Assembly: GCA_963726335.1 (NCBI GenBank)
Contig: CAVSCD010000011.1
Location: forward strand, 620,001 to 684,000
Source: CAVSCD01 sp963726335
GTDB taxonomy: Bacteria > Acidobacteriota > Aminicenantia > Aminicenantales > UBA8522
Reading direction: 5' to 3'
DNA length: 64,000 nt
A program made the translations under genes and the position numbers. Below, one piece after another: positions 7,940 through 17,318 of the stretch. Below the pieces are notes generated by a model. It was not told the DNA's origin and made no database searches. It saw only the letters and a list, made by a program, of their open reading frames with translations. Every line of letters begins with the position of its first letter. Within the stretch, counting starts at the first letter, position 1.

Positions 7940-8695
7940 ATGGCCAAGACCATCTCTGTAGCAAATCAGAAAGGCGGCGTTGGCAAGACGACCACAACCG
8001 TGAACCTTGCCGCGGCGATGGCGGTCAAAGACAACAGGGTGCTGATCGTCGACCTTGATCCTCAGGGAATGGCCACCTCGAGCTTGGGAAAAAAGAAAGA
8101 GCGACAGAAGGGAATTTACCAGGCCCTGATGAACGGCCGGGACATGATGGAGACCATCGAAGGAACGACACTGGACAACCTGTACATTTGCCCCTGCTCC
8201 CCGGAGCTCGCGGGTGTCGAAATCGAGCTCTATTCGATACAGGACAGGGAGAAAAAGCTGAGACAGGCGCTTGAGAGCGCCAAAAAGAACTTTCATTTCG
8301 TTTTGATCGATTGCCCTCCCTCCCTCGGTTTTCTGACTATCAATGCTTTGACCGCATCTGATTCCGTCCTGATCCCTATCCAATGCGAGTTCTTGTGCAT
8401 GGAGGGCATTCCCGACCTGCTGGCGACCTTCGACGAGGTCCGGTCCTATTTCAATCCATCACTGCATATCGAAGGCATTGTCCTGACGATGTACGATGAA
8501 AGGACGAACCTGTCAAAGCAGGTGGCCGAAGAAATCCGGAGGTCACTGAAGGCGGTGTTGTTCGATTCGATCATTCCAAGGAGCGTTAGGCTGGCCGAGG
8601 CGCCCAGCTTTGGCAAACCGATCGTCGTTTATGATATAAGATCCAAAGGAGCGGAGGCCTACCTGAATCTGGCGCAGGAGTTATTGAACAAATGA
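7940..8695 (+). CDS. parA: Chromosome-partitioning ATPase ParA (Soj)
   Basis: 251 residues. The deviant Walker A KGGVGKTTTT starts at residue 11, with the signature lysine K11. Walker A' VDLDPQG and Walker B VLIDCPPSLG follow, and the C-terminal segment has the usual IPRSVRLAEAPSFGKP block of chromosomal ParA. The protein binds DNA non-specifically in its ATP form and moves ParB-parS complexes. It lies just after parS, and its stop overlaps the parB start (ATGATGA). The sequence is of the short Soj type with no N-terminal DNA-binding extension. Confidence 0.96.
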   Translation: MAKTISVANQKGGVGKTTTTVNLAAAMAVKDNRVLIVDLDPQGMATSSLGKKKERQKGIYQALMNGRDMMETIEGTTLDNLYICPCSPELAGVEIELYSIQDREKKLRQALESAKKNFHFVLIDCPPSLGFLTINALTASDSVLIPIQCEFLCMEGIPDLLATFDEVRSYFNPSLHIEGIVLTMYDERTNLSKQVAEEIRRSLKAVLFDSIIPRSVRLAEAPSFGKPIVVYDIRSKGAEAYLNLAQELLNK

Positions 8696-9540
8696 TGAAA
8701 AAAGCCCTGGGCAAAGGACTCGGAGTCTTCCTGCCCGATGATTATGGGATCCTCAAGGAAGAGCGGTTTGCCGAGGTCGAAATCGAGCATATCCTTCCCA
8801 ACCCGCTTCAGCCGCGGATGAGATTCAACCCCGAGTCTATCGACGAGCTGGCCCAATCCATCAGGGAGACGGGCGTCATCCAGCCCATCGTCGTCGTCCC
8901 CGAGGGAGACAATTATAAGATCATCGTGGGTGAAAGGCGTTGGCGTGCCGCCCAGAAAGCCGGCCTCAAGAAGATCCCCGCCCTGGTGCGCTCCATCCCG
9001 AAGGAAAAGCAACTCGAGGTTTCCCTGGTCGAAAACCTCCAGCGGGAAAGCCTGAATCCGCTCGAGGTGGCCATCGTTTTCCAGCGGCTGATGGAAGAGC
9101 TCGGGTTCACTCAGGAAGAGGTCGCCGACAAGGTGGGCAAAGACCGGAGCTCTGTTGCGAACTACCTGAGGCTCCTCCTGCTCCCCCGGCAGGTTCAGGA
9201 ATATCTTTCGGAGGATAAGCTGTCGATGGGGCACGCCCGCGCCCTGGCCGCGCTCGAGGATGCCGAGGCCCAGGTCGAGCTGGCCCGTGCGATAGTCGCG
9301 AAGAGCCTGTCCGTTCGCGACGTCGAAAAGATCGTCTCCCGGGCGAAGAAAAAGTCCCCCGCGATCAAGAAACACGATTTCGACCCGGATCTCAGGTCGG
9401 TAGAAGAGGATCTGGTCAAAATCCTCGGCACGAAAGTTACGATCAGCGGCAGCCGGAAAAAGGGCACGATTAAGGTTCTTTATTATTCCCTTGACGACCT
9501 CAACCGGATCTACGACAGGCTCAAGGGAGCGGCCAGATGA
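8692..9540 (+). CDS. parB: Chromosome-partitioning protein ParB (Spo0J), CTPase and parS-binding
   Basis: 282 residues. The N-terminus KKALGKGLGVFLPDD contains the basic ParA-stimulating motif. The ParB/Srx domain (about 25-120) includes the CTP-binding block GERRWRAAQKAGLKKIPALV and the motif ENLQRESLNPLE. A helix-turn-helix (GFTQEEVADKVGKDRSSVANYLRLL) gives parS recognition, followed by a C-terminal dimerisation region. ATG codons at 8692 and 8695 are both possible starts. The stop overlaps the bactofilin start. Confidence 0.96.
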   Translation: MMKKALGKGLGVFLPDDYGILKEERFAEVEIEHILPNPLQPRMRFNPESIDELAQSIRETGVIQPIVVVPEGDNYKIIVGERRWRAAQKAGLKKIPALVRSIPKEKQLEVSLVENLQRESLNPLEVAIVFQRLMEELGFTQEEVADKVGKDRSSVANYLRLLLLPRQVQEYLSEDKLSMGHARALAALEDAEAQVELARAIVAKSLSVRDVEKIVSRAKKKSPAIKKHDFDPDLRSVEEDLVKILGTKVTISGSRKKGTIKVLYYSLDDLNRIYDRLKGAAR

Positions 9541-9941
9541 AAGACAAGGACAAGAAAAGGGATCATGACGAGCACAAGATAACCGGCTTCTTTGATAAGG
9601 ATACCGAATTCCGGGGAGAGCTGGAATTCAAGGGTTCATTCAGGATCGACGGCCGGTTTAAAGGGACCATTGCCTCGGACTCCATGCTGGTCATCGGAGA
9701 GCAGGGGGTCGTCGAGGCCGATGTCAAGGTGGGGTACCTTGTGATCAACGGCGAGATCAAAGGCACCCTGTATGCCCGAGATAAGGTGGAGATAAACGGC
9801 CGGGCAAGGGTTTTTGGCACGATCATTACTCCCAGGCTCATTGTCGAAGAAGGCGCGCTTCTCGAGGCCAAGTGCCAGACAGGCGAAAACGCGGTTTCTC
9901 AGCCCACGCCTCTTCCGGAGAAGGTGGGGACAGGCTCTTGA
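9537..9941 (+). CDS. Bactofilin family cytoskeletal protein
   Basis: 134 residues. A short charged N-terminus is followed by the bactofilin (DUF583) beta-helix: repeated hydrophobic strands with glycine turns such as FKGSFRIDGRFKGTI, VGYLVINGEIKGTLYARDKVEINGRARVFGTI and RLIVEEGALLEA. The C-terminal tail is disordered-looking. Bactofilins polymerise without nucleotide and in some species anchor ParAB systems or cell-wall enzymes. A gene directly after parB, overlapping it by four bases, suggests co-translation and perhaps a role in chromosome anchoring; that role is inference. Confidence 0.9.
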   Translation: MKDKDKKRDHDEHKITGFFDKDTEFRGELEFKGSFRIDGRFKGTIASDSMLVIGEQGVVEADVKVGYLVINGEIKGTLYARDKVEINGRARVFGTIITPRLIVEEGALLEAKCQTGENAVSQPTPLPEKVGTGS

Positions 9942-10657
9942 CCAGCGCAGCGGCGGTCATCCCCGCGCGGTTCCAGTCAACGAGGTTTCCGGGAAAACCT
10001 CTGGCCCCGATCCTGGGAAAACCAATGATCCATTGGGTTTACGAGGGGGTCAGGCAGTCCCGCGTCCTCGACCGGGTCATCATCGCCACCGACGACCGCA
10101 GGATTTATGACGCGGCTGTGGGCTTCGGAGCCGAAGCCAGGATGACGTCCGCAGCCCACGTCTCGGGGACCGAACGGGTCGCGGAGGTAGCTGAAACCCT
10201 CGATGACGATATCATCGTCAATGTCCAGGGCGATGAACCGTTGATCGCGGCGGAGGCGATCGACCGTCTGGTATCGGGAATCGCCGGTTCCGGGATGATG
10301 ATGGCCTCTCTAATGGCCAGGGTGACCGACCTCGAGCTCCTTGAGGACCCCCACGTCGTCAAAGTCGTCACCGATAAATCGGGGAAGGCGCTCTATTTTT
10401 CACGGTCGCCCCTCCCCTACCGGGCCACGGATTTTTTCTATCAGCATATCGGGATCTACTCTTACCGGAGAAATTACCTCCTCGCCCTGGCGAAGATGAG
10501 TCCCACCAGGCTCGAGCTTCAGGAAAAGCTCGAACAGCTCCGCGTGCTCGAACACGGCGGCAACATCAGGATGATCGAGATTGACCGGCCCACCTTGAGT
10601 GTCGATACGCCTCAAGATATAATTAAGGTCGAGGCTTTCCTGAGGAATAAAACATGA
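9938..10657 (+). CDS. kdsB: 3-deoxy-manno-octulosonate cytidylyltransferase (CMP-Kdo synthetase)
   Basis: Start chosen at a TTG (9938) that overlaps the bactofilin stop, giving 239 residues, close to family length. A longer reading from 9872 would add 22 residues inside the previous gene. The nucleotidyltransferase signature is clear: AVIPARFQSTRFPGKPL, then VIIATDD, GTERVAE, VNVQGDEPL and the C-terminal SVDTPQD. The enzyme activates Kdo with CTP for lipid A-core synthesis. pyrG, whose product makes CTP, follows immediately with a four-base overlap. Confidence 0.94.
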   Translation: MTSAAAVIPARFQSTRFPGKPLAPILGKPMIHWVYEGVRQSRVLDRVIIATDDRRIYDAAVGFGAEARMTSAAHVSGTERVAEVAETLDDDIIVNVQGDEPLIAAEAIDRLVSGIAGSGMMMASLMARVTDLELLEDPHVVKVVTDKSGKALYFSRSPLPYRATDFFYQHIGIYSYRRNYLLALAKMSPTRLELQEKLEQLRVLEHGGNIRMIEIDRPTLSVDTPQDIIKVEAFLRNKT

Positions 10658-12282
10658 CGAAAACGAAGTTCATATTCGTGACCGGCGGGGTCATCTCGGC
10701 GCTGGGGAAGGGGATTGCGGCCGCCTCGATCGGTCGACTGCTGGAGAGCCATGGGTACAAGATCACGCTCCAGAAGTTCGACCCCTATCTTAACGTCGAC
10801 CCCGGCACGATGAGTCCCTACCAGCACGGCGAAGTCTATGTCACCGATGACGGAGCCGAGACCGACCTCGATCTTGGTCATTATGAACGCTTTACAACGA
10901 CACGGACGACGAAGGCCCACAACTGGACGGCCGGGAAGATCTACGAATCGCTCATCCGAAAAGAGCGTCGGGGCGATTTCCTTGGCAAGACCGTCCAGGT
11001 CATCCCCCACGTAACGGACGAGATCAAGGCCGCGTTCCAGTCGGTCGCGGAGGGCAACGACATCGTCATCGTCGAGATCGGCGGAACGGTCGGTGATATC
11101 GAGAGTCTGCCTTTCCTCGAAGCCACCCGGCAGATGAGGCTGGCGCTGGGTCCGGAGGGCGTTGTCTTTGTCCATTTGACCCTCGTCCCCTTCATCGGCA
11201 CATCGGGGGAGCTCAAGACCAAGCCCACGCAGCACAGCGTCAAGGAAATGCGGGCCATCGGCATCCAGCCCGACATCATTCTTTGCCGGACGGACCGTTT
11301 CCTGACGCCCGACATCAAGGCCAAGATCTCGCTCTTCACCAACGTCCCCCTGGAGGCCGTGATCACGGCCAAGGACGTCCAGAATATCTACGAGATCCCC
11401 CTCATCTATTCCGCCGAAGGGCTGGACACGATCATCCTCAAGCGGCTTAACCTGCCGCAGGGAAAACGTCGTCTTGGGCCGTGGCGGAAACTGGTGGACC
11501 GGATGGGCAACCTGTCCGGCGAGGTGGACATCGCCATCGTCGGCAAGTATGCCGGCCTTCAGGATTCCTACCTGAGCCTCAAGCAGGCGCTGGTCCACGG
11601 CGGCGTCGCCCACGGCCTCAAGGTCAATATCAACTGGGTCGAGGCCGAAGACCTGGAGAAGGGGAGGCTGGCCGACGTGCTCGGGGACCAGGACGGCATC
11701 CTCGTTCCGGGCGGGTTCGGCATCCGCGGTATCGAGGGCAAGATCCGGGCCGTCACCTATGCCCGGGAGAACAAGGTTCCCTACTTCGGCATTTGCTTGG
11801 GCATGCAGTGCGCGACCGTCGAATTCGCCCGCAACGTGGCCGGACTCCGGGATGCCAACAGCACGGAGTTCGACCCGCAAACGCCCCACAAGATCTTTTT
11901 CTTGTGGCGTGAGCTTACCGCCGAGCACGATATCGGCGGGACCATGCGCCTGGGGGAATATGTCTGCCAGCTGGAAAAAGACTCTTCCGCATACCAGGCG
12001 TATAAGCGCATTTTGATCTTGGAGCGGCACCGCCACCGGTTCGAATTCAACCCGGCCTACAGGGAGCGGCTGGCCGGCCTCGGGCTGGCGTTCACGGGCC
12101 GAAACCCCAAGCACAACCTTGTGGAGATGATCGAGCTGCGCGATCACCCGTGGTTCCTGGGTTGCCAGTTCCATCCGGAATTCAAGTCCAGGCCCCTCGC
12201 GCCGCACCCGCTCTTCAAGGCTTTTATCGGAGCCAGCCATGCCTATCGACTCGGCAAAAACAAAAGAAATAAGAATCACTGA
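10654..12282 (+). CDS. pyrG: CTP synthase (glutamine-hydrolysing)
   Basis: 542 residues. The N-terminal synthetase domain (1-270) opens KFIFVTGGVISALGKGIAAAS with the P-loop and has KFDPYLNVDPGTMSPYQHGEV. The C-terminal class I amidotransferase has nucleophile C381 in GICLGMQ, with H507 and E509 in QFHPEF completing the triad. It converts UTP to CTP. It sits between kdsB and kdsA, so CTP supply and CMP-Kdo formation share an operon. The 3' end overlaps the kdsA start by 44 bases in another frame. Confidence 0.97.
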   Translation: MTKTKFIFVTGGVISALGKGIAAASIGRLLESHGYKITLQKFDPYLNVDPGTMSPYQHGEVYVTDDGAETDLDLGHYERFTTTRTTKAHNWTAGKIYESLIRKERRGDFLGKTVQVIPHVTDEIKAAFQSVAEGNDIVIVEIGGTVGDIESLPFLEATRQMRLALGPEGVVFVHLTLVPFIGTSGELKTKPTQHSVKEMRAIGIQPDIILCRTDRFLTPDIKAKISLFTNVPLEAVITAKDVQNIYEIPLIYSAEGLDTIILKRLNLPQGKRRLGPWRKLVDRMGNLSGEVDIAIVGKYAGLQDSYLSLKQALVHGGVAHGLKVNINWVEAEDLEKGRLADVLGDQDGILVPGGFGIRGIEGKIRAVTYARENKVPYFGICLGMQCATVEFARNVAGLRDANSTEFDPQTPHKIFFLWRELTAEHDIGGTMRLGEYVCQLEKDSSAYQAYKRILILERHRHRFEFNPAYRERLAGLGLAFTGRNPKHNLVEMIELRDHPWFLGCQFHPEFKSRPLAPHPLFKAFIGASHAYRLGKNKRNKNH

Positions 12283-13102
12283 GAACATCCGGATCGGGGG
12301 CGGCGGGCCGCTTTTCCTGATCGCCGGCCCCTGCGCCATCGAAACCGAAGAGCAGGCCGTCGCCGTGGCCCGGAGCGTGAAGGCGATCTGCGCCCGCCTT
12401 GGCATCCCCTATATCTTCAAGGCGTCCTTCGACAAGGCCAACCGCTCCTCGGTCAAGTCCTACCGCGGGCCGGGCCTCGAAAAGGGGCTGTCCATCCTCC
12501 GGCGGGTGAAGGCGGAAGCCAACGTTCCCGTGCTCTCGGATGTCCACGAAACATACCAGGTTGGCCCGGCGGCCGAGGTCCTGGACATCATCCAGATCCC
12601 GGCCTTCCTCTGCCGGCAGACCGACCTGATCGTCGAGGCCGCCCGGACGAAAAAACCGCTCAACCTCAAGAAGGGCCAGTTCCTCTCGCCGCAGGAGATG
12701 CGAAACGCTCTGGAAAAAGCGGAGAGCCAGGGGAACGGCGATGTCCTGCTCACCGAACGCGGGACATTCTTCGGCTACAACAACCTGGTCTTCGATGTCC
12801 GCTCGATCCCGGTCATGAAGCGGTGGGGGAGGCCGGTCGTCCTGGATGCGACGCACATCGTGCAGCGTCCCGGCGGCCGGGGCGAAGCCTCGGGCGGAGA
12901 GGCCGAATTCATCCCGACGATGGTCCGGGCGGGCGTGGCCGCCGGCGCCGACGGGCTGTTCATCGAAGTTCACGACCATCCCGAAGAAGCCCTGTCCGAT
13001 GGTGATAACTCAATGAAAATAAATGAATTAGAATCAATTTTAAGCGCCGCCTTGAGGATCCGGCGGGCGGTCCTCGAGAGCGATGCGGCCGCGGGGGCAT
13101 GA
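12239..13102 (+). CDS. kdsA: 2-dehydro-3-deoxyphosphooctonate aldolase (Kdo-8-phosphate synthase)
   Basis: 287 residues. Family blocks: LIAGPCAIETEEQA, FKASFDKANRSS, GPGLEKGLSIL, VLSDVH, IQIPAFLCRQTDL, FGYNNLV and DATHIVQRPG. The enzyme condenses arabinose-5-phosphate with phosphoenolpyruvate. The position of the metal-ligand residue that separates metal-dependent from independent forms shows C in FLIAGPCAIE, and N in KANRSS. The reading starts inside the pyrG end and stops four bases into kdsD. Confidence 0.94.
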   Translation: MPIDSAKTKEIRITENIRIGGGGPLFLIAGPCAIETEEQAVAVARSVKAICARLGIPYIFKASFDKANRSSVKSYRGPGLEKGLSILRRVKAEANVPVLSDVHETYQVGPAAEVLDIIQIPAFLCRQTDLIVEAARTKKPLNLKKGQFLSPQEMRNALEKAESQGNGDVLLTERGTFFGYNNLVFDVRSIPVMKRWGRPVVLDATHIVQRPGGRGEASGGEAEFIPTMVRAGVAAGADGLFIEVHDHPEEALSDGDNSMKINELESILSAALRIRRAVLESDAAAGA

Positions 13103-14079
13103 CCGCCATGAAGAAAAGCGATATCATCCGAACGGGCCGCGAGGTCCTGGAGATCGAAAGCCGGGCGATCCGTTCCCTCCTCCCCCGGCTGGACGATGAG
13201 TTCGTCAAGGCCGTGGAACTTCTGGCCGGGATCAAGTCCCGGGTCATTGTCATCGGCATGGGGAAGTCGGGGCTGATCGGCCGCAAGATCGCCGCGACGC
13301 TGGCCAGTTGCGGCACCCCGGCTGTGTTCATCCACCCCGCCGAGGCGGGCCACGGCGACCTGGGCATGATTCTCAGGGACGACGTGATCCTCGCCATCTC
13401 CTACAGCGGCGAGACCCTGGAGATCGTCGACCTCCTGGATTTCATCAAGCGCATCGGCGTCAAGCTCATCGCCATCACGGGCGACCGGCATTCCCGGATC
13501 GCCAAGTACAGCGACATCGTCCTCGACGCGCGGGTCGAGCGCGAGGCCGGGCCGATCGACGTCGTCCCGACGGCCAGCTCGACCGCGGCCCTCGCGCTGG
13601 GGGACGCCCTGGCCATCGCCCTGATGAGAAAGAAGGGCTTCGGAGAAAAAGACTACGCCTTTTTCCATCCCAAGGGCCAGCTCGGGAAGCGGCTGCTCAA
13701 GGTGGGCATGCTGATGCACACCAGCGGCGCCGTCCCCCGGGTGCCGGCCGAGGCGCCGATGTCGCAGGTGATCGAGGAGATGACGGGGAAGAAGTTCGGC
13801 ATGACCTGCGTCGTCGACGCGTCGGACAAGCTGTTCGGGATCATCACCGACGGCGACCTCCGGCGGATGATGAGAAAATTCGGGAAAGATATTTTCCGGA
13901 AGACGGCGCTCGAGTGCATGACGGCCGACCCGGTGACGATCGGGAAAGAGGGGCTGGCGGCCGAGGCCCTCAACCTGATGGAGGAAAGGAAGATCACCTC
14001 CCTGGTCGTCAAGGGCCGGACCGGCAAGGTCGAGGGCATCATCCACCTCCACGACCTCTGGCGGACGGAGCTTTTCTGA
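13099..14079 (+). CDS. kdsD: D-arabinose 5-phosphate isomerase (KdsD/KpsF family)
   Basis: 326 residues. An N-terminal SIS domain (about 35-170) carries VIGMGKSGLIGRKIAATLASCGTP, then HPAEAGHGDLGM and ISYSGET. Two CBS domains (about 205-326) follow, with ITDGDLRRM typical of the family. It makes arabinose-5-phosphate from ribulose-5-phosphate, the first committed step toward Kdo. ATG at 13099 overlaps the kdsA stop; an internal ATG at 13108 is also possible. The stop overlaps kdsC (TGATG). Confidence 0.95.
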   Translation: MTAMKKSDIIRTGREVLEIESRAIRSLLPRLDDEFVKAVELLAGIKSRVIVIGMGKSGLIGRKIAATLASCGTPAVFIHPAEAGHGDLGMILRDDVILAISYSGETLEIVDLLDFIKRIGVKLIAITGDRHSRIAKYSDIVLDARVEREAGPIDVVPTASSTAALALGDALAIALMRKKGFGEKDYAFFHPKGQLGKRLLKVGMLMHTSGAVPRVPAEAPMSQVIEEMTGKKFGMTCVVDASDKLFGIITDGDLRRMMRKFGKDIFRKTALECMTADPVTIGKEGLAAEALNLMEERKITSLVVKGRTGKVEGIIHLHDLWRTELF

Positions 14080-14624
14080 TGCCGGACAGGAAAGACCGGG
14101 CGCGGCGGGTGAAGATGCTGGTGATGGACGTGGACGGCACGCTGACCGACGGCGCTATTTTCGTCCTCCCGGACGGGGAAGAAGTGAAGTCCTATAACGT
14201 CAAGGACGGCCTGGGCATCCTCCTGGCGCATCTGGCCGGTCTCAAGACGGCCATCATCACCGGCAAGGCGTCGAAGTCGCTCGAGAAGCGCGCGGAGAAA
14301 CTCCGCGTCCTGGAGGTCCACCAGGGCATCCTGGACAAGAGACCGTCGCTCGAGGGCATCCTGAGGCGGCATAAGCTGCGGCCCGAAGATATCGCTTACA
14401 TCGGCGACGACCTGGGCGATCTCGAGGTGATGAAGATGGTGGGGCTGGCGGCGGCGGTGGCCGACGCCCATCCGGCGGTCAAGGCCCAGGCTCATTTCGT
14501 CTGCAGGGAAAAAGGCGGCCGCGGCGCGGTCCGCGAGCTCATCGAATATATCCTGGCCGCCCAGGATAAATGGACGACTCTCGAAAAAAAGGTGAAGGAG
14601 GTCTCGCCCAAGCCGGCCGGCTGA
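14079..14624 (+). CDS. kdsC: 3-deoxy-D-manno-octulosonate 8-phosphate phosphatase
   Basis: 181 residues, a C0-type HAD phosphatase. Motif I is MDVDGTLTDG, with the nucleophile Asp at about residue 17. It is followed by FNVKDG-like SYNVKDGLGI, motif II in AIITGKAS, and motif IV in IGDDLGDLEVM. The start is at 14079, overlapping the kdsD stop. It dephosphorylates Kdo-8-phosphate, completing kdsD-kdsA-kdsC-kdsB in one operon. Confidence 0.93.
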   Translation: MPDRKDRARRVKMLVMDVDGTLTDGAIFVLPDGEEVKSYNVKDGLGILLAHLAGLKTAIITGKASKSLEKRAEKLRVLEVHQGILDKRPSLEGILRRHKLRPEDIAYIGDDLGDLEVMKMVGLAAAVADAHPAVKAQAHFVCREKGGRGAVRELIEYILAAQDKWTTLEKKVKEVSPKPAG

Positions 14625-14669
14625 TCCGAGCCCGCCGGCGGGTGGAGTCATCCTGAAAGGGAGGGCAAG

Positions 14670-16040
14670 GTGGACATCAATTCCAAGATCTTTCGCGAGT
14701 ACGATATCCGGGGGATCGTCGACAAGGACTTGACCGAGGATTTTGTCGAGTTCCTGGGACGGGGGATCGGGACGTACTTCCGCAAGCGCGGAAAAAAGGA
14801 CGTGGCTCTCGGGCGCGACGCCCGGCTGAGCTCGCCCGCTTATGCCGAAGCCATCACCCGCGGCCTGCTCTCGACGGGGTGCAGCGTGGTCGACTACGGC
14901 ATGGTCCCCACGCCGCTCATCTATTTTGCCGTCTACCACAAGAGAAGAGAGGCCTCGGTGATGATCACGGGCTCGCACAACCCGCCCGAGTACAACGGGT
15001 TCAAGATGATGGCGGGCGAGGAGACTCTCTACGGCGCCGCGATCCAGGAGATCTATCGCCTGCTCAAGGACAACGCCATCATCCAGGAGAGGGGAGGGCT
15101 GCGCTCCGAGGACGTGGTCATCCCGGAATACGAAGATTACGTGACGAAGAACATCCACCTGCGGAAAAAGCTTAAGGTCGTACTCGACGCGGGCAACGGC
15201 ACGGGCGGGGTCGTGGCGGCCCCGATCTTCCGGAAGCTGGGCGCCGAGGTCGTCGAGCTGTTCTGCGAGCCGGACGGGCGGTTCCCCAATCACCATCCCG
15301 ACCCGACGCTCCCCGAAGCCATGGAGAAGCTCGTCGAGACGGTCAGGTCGACGGGCGCCGACTTCGGCGTCGGCTATGACGGCGACGCCGACCGGATCGG
15401 CGTGGTCGACGACCGGGGCAACCTCCTGTGGGGTGACCTGCTGATGATCGTATTTTGCCGCGACATCCTGCCGTCGCACCCCGGGGCGGCGATCATTTCC
15501 GAAGTCAAGGCGTCGAAGCTGCTGTACGACGAGATCGCCCGGCTCGGCGGCCGGGGGATCATGTGGAAGACCGGCCACTCCCTGATCAAGCAGAAGATCA
15601 AGGAGGAGAAGGCCCTGCTGGCGGGAGAGATGAGCGGGCATATCTTCTTCGCCGACCGGTAGTTCGGGTTCGACGACGCCATCTACGCCTCGGCGCGCCT
15701 GGCCGAGATCCTCTCGCGGACCGGGACGACGCTTTCCGAGTTCCTGGCCGATCTTCCGAAAACATTCTCCACGCCGGAGATCCGCATCTACGCCTCGGAC
15801 GAGGTCAAGTTCCGGATCGTCGACGAGGTCCGCCGGAAGCTCGTCCAGAAATATCCGGTCAACGACATCGACGGCATCCGCGTGAGCTATCCCAGGGGGT
15901 GGGCGCTCGTCCGCGCCTCGAACACTCAGGCGGCCCTGGTCCTGAGGTACGAAGCCGAGACCGCCGAGGACCTTGAGTCCATCCGGCGCGAGGTGGGCGG
16001 CGAGCTCGAACGTGTCATCAAGGGATTGAAGAATCCATGA
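14670..16040 (+). pseudogene. Phosphomannomutase/phosphoglucomutase interrupted by an in-frame TAG
   Basis: The full frame would encode 456 residues from a GTG at 14670 (preceded by GAAAGGGAGGG) to the TGA at 16038-16040, the normal length for this alpha-D-phosphohexomutase. The phosphoserine loop TGSHNPPEYNGFK (S102), metal loop YDGDADRIG and sugar loop GEMSGHIFF are all intact. A TAG at 15660-15662 (codon 331) replaces the residue after FADR, where relatives have tyrosine (ADRYFGFDDAIYA). The frame continues normally after it through the C-terminal domain. As written, the product would lose its last quarter, including the phosphate-binding loop. This could be a one-base sequence error (TAC or TAT to TAG), suppression, or a recent nonsense mutation. 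Confidence 0.85.
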
Positions 16041-17125
16041 CGTCCGGACCCCGCGCTTTTGCCGTGATCATGGCGGGAGGGTCGGGCACCCGGTTCTGGC
16101 CCCTCAGCCGCCGCCGGCGGCCCAAGCAGTTTCTGCCGATCGCCGGTTCGAAAACGATGATCGAGGAGTCGGTCGCCAGGCTGCGGCCTTACCTCGGCCG
16201 CGGCCGGATTTTCACGATCTCGGATGCGGCCCAGGCGAAGACGATCCGGCGTCTCGTTCCCGGGCTGCCGGCGCGGAACGTCCTGGTCGAGCCCGAGGCC
16301 CGGAACACGGCCGCCTCGCTCATCCTGGCCACGGCGGCGATCCACCTCCGGGATCCCGAGGCCGTCGTCATCGCCCTGCCGGCGGACCACCTGATCGCGA
16401 ATGACGGGCTTTTCCTGAAGAAGCTCGCGGCCGCAGCCCGGGCCGCGGCCGAGGACGGCGTCATCGTGACCTTCGGGATTCCCCCTTCTTACCCGTCCAC
16501 GGGCTTCGGCTATATCCAGTTCGCCGCCCGGGGCCGCCGCCGTTTCGACGGCGAGTCCTTCTATCCGGTTCTGCGGTTCAAGGAGAAGCCTGACCTCGAG
16601 CAGGCCCGCGAATTCATCGCCCGGGGACGGCACTTCTGGAATTCCGGGATGTTCATCTGGCGGGCGGACGTCTTCGCCCGGAAGCTGGAGACGCGAGCTC
16701 CCGATTTTTATCCTTATTGGCTGAGGATCCGCCGGGCGCTCGAGAAGCGCGACCGGGGCGAGGTCGCCGCCGCCTTCAGGGAGACACCGGCGACCTCGAT
16801 CGACTACGCCCTGATGGAAAAGGCCGACGGCGTCCTGATGAACGAGGGGAATTTTGGCTGGTCGGACGTGGGGTCCTGGGCGGCCCTGGCGGATATCTGG
16901 CCGAAAACCGGCGACGGGCACGCCGTGCGCGGCCAGGCGGTTTTTGTGGATTCCCGCGGCTGCCTCGTCTACAGTCCGGACCGGCTGACGGCGGTCGTCG
17001 GGCTCGAGGACATCATCGTCGTCGATACACCCGACGCGCTCCTCGTCTGCCACAAGGCGGCCGACCAGAAGGTGCGGGACGTCATCGGGCGGCTCAAGAA
17101 AGACCGTAAGACAAGGTACCTTTAA
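16037..17125 (+). CDS. manC: Mannose-1-phosphate guanylyltransferase
   Basis: 362 residues. The nucleotidyltransferase signature AVIMAGGSGTRFWPLSRRRRPKQFLPI opens the protein. VALPADHLI-type VIALPADHLI, then FGIPPSYPSTGFGYI, FKEKPD and FWNSGMFIWRADVF follow, and SIDYALMEKA plus GWSDVGSW close the catalytic region. The size is that of the shorter, monofunctional GDP-mannose pyrophosphorylase without the isomerase domain. The preceding mutase would supply mannose-1-phosphate, so the pair makes GDP-mannose. ATG overlaps the mutase stop. Confidence 0.93.
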   Translation: MTSGPRAFAVIMAGGSGTRFWPLSRRRRPKQFLPIAGSKTMIEESVARLRPYLGRGRIFTISDAAQAKTIRRLVPGLPARNVLVEPEARNTAASLILATAAIHLRDPEAVVIALPADHLIANDGLFLKKLAAAARAAAEDGVIVTFGIPPSYPSTGFGYIQFAARGRRRFDGESFYPVLRFKEKPDLEQAREFIARGRHFWNSGMFIWRADVFARKLETRAPDFYPYWLRIRRALEKRDRGEVAAAFRETPATSIDYALMEKADGVLMNEGNFGWSDVGSWAALADIWPKTGDGHAVRGQAVFVDSRGCLVYSPDRLTAVVGLEDIIVVDTPDALLVCHKAADQKVRDVIGRLKKDRKTRYL

Positions 17126-17196
17126 GCCCCCTCGCGTCGATGCGGGCAGAAAGGCGCACTCTCCGCGCGAGGCGGCGCCGGATATCACCCTGAAGA

Positions 17197-17230
17197 CCCC
17201 CGTAGCGGAGGGGGACCCGCCAAAGGCGGG
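17197..17230. terminator. Two adjacent GC-rich hairpins between convergent genes
   Basis: CCCCC (17197-17201) pairs with GGGGG (17210-17214), and CCCGCC (17216-17221) pairs perfectly with GGCGGG (17225-17230) around AAA. They sit between the ends of manC (+) and the amidotransferase gene (-), so a bidirectional terminator is plausible. No T-run follows, and the adjacent 33-bp repeat may be part of the same element. Confidence 0.4.
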
Positions 17231-17232
17231 GG

Positions 17233-17265
17233 AACCGACGGGACTGGTTCCCGGGGGCCGGGGGG
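17233..17265 (+). repeat. 33-bp GC-rich repeat, copy 1
   Basis: The block beginning AACCGACGGGACTGGTTCC and ending in a G-rich tail recurs in inverted orientation at 52928-52960 with a single mismatch (position 20). Both copies are intergenic. Confidence 0.75.
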
Positions 17266-17318
17266 CAAAGGGTGATACCGGCGCCAAGCCGAACGCGAGA
17301 GAGCGTGAGCCGCGGTAG

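Noticed and set aside
10612..12405. Long minus-strand open frame (597 codons) opposite pyrG
   Set aside because: Antisense of a canonical CTP synthase; composition is the GC-driven mirror of the real codons and no domain is recognisable.
13653..15641. Long minus-strand open frame (662 codons) opposite kdsD-kdsC-mutase
   Set aside because: It crosses three real genes on the other strand and has no family motif.
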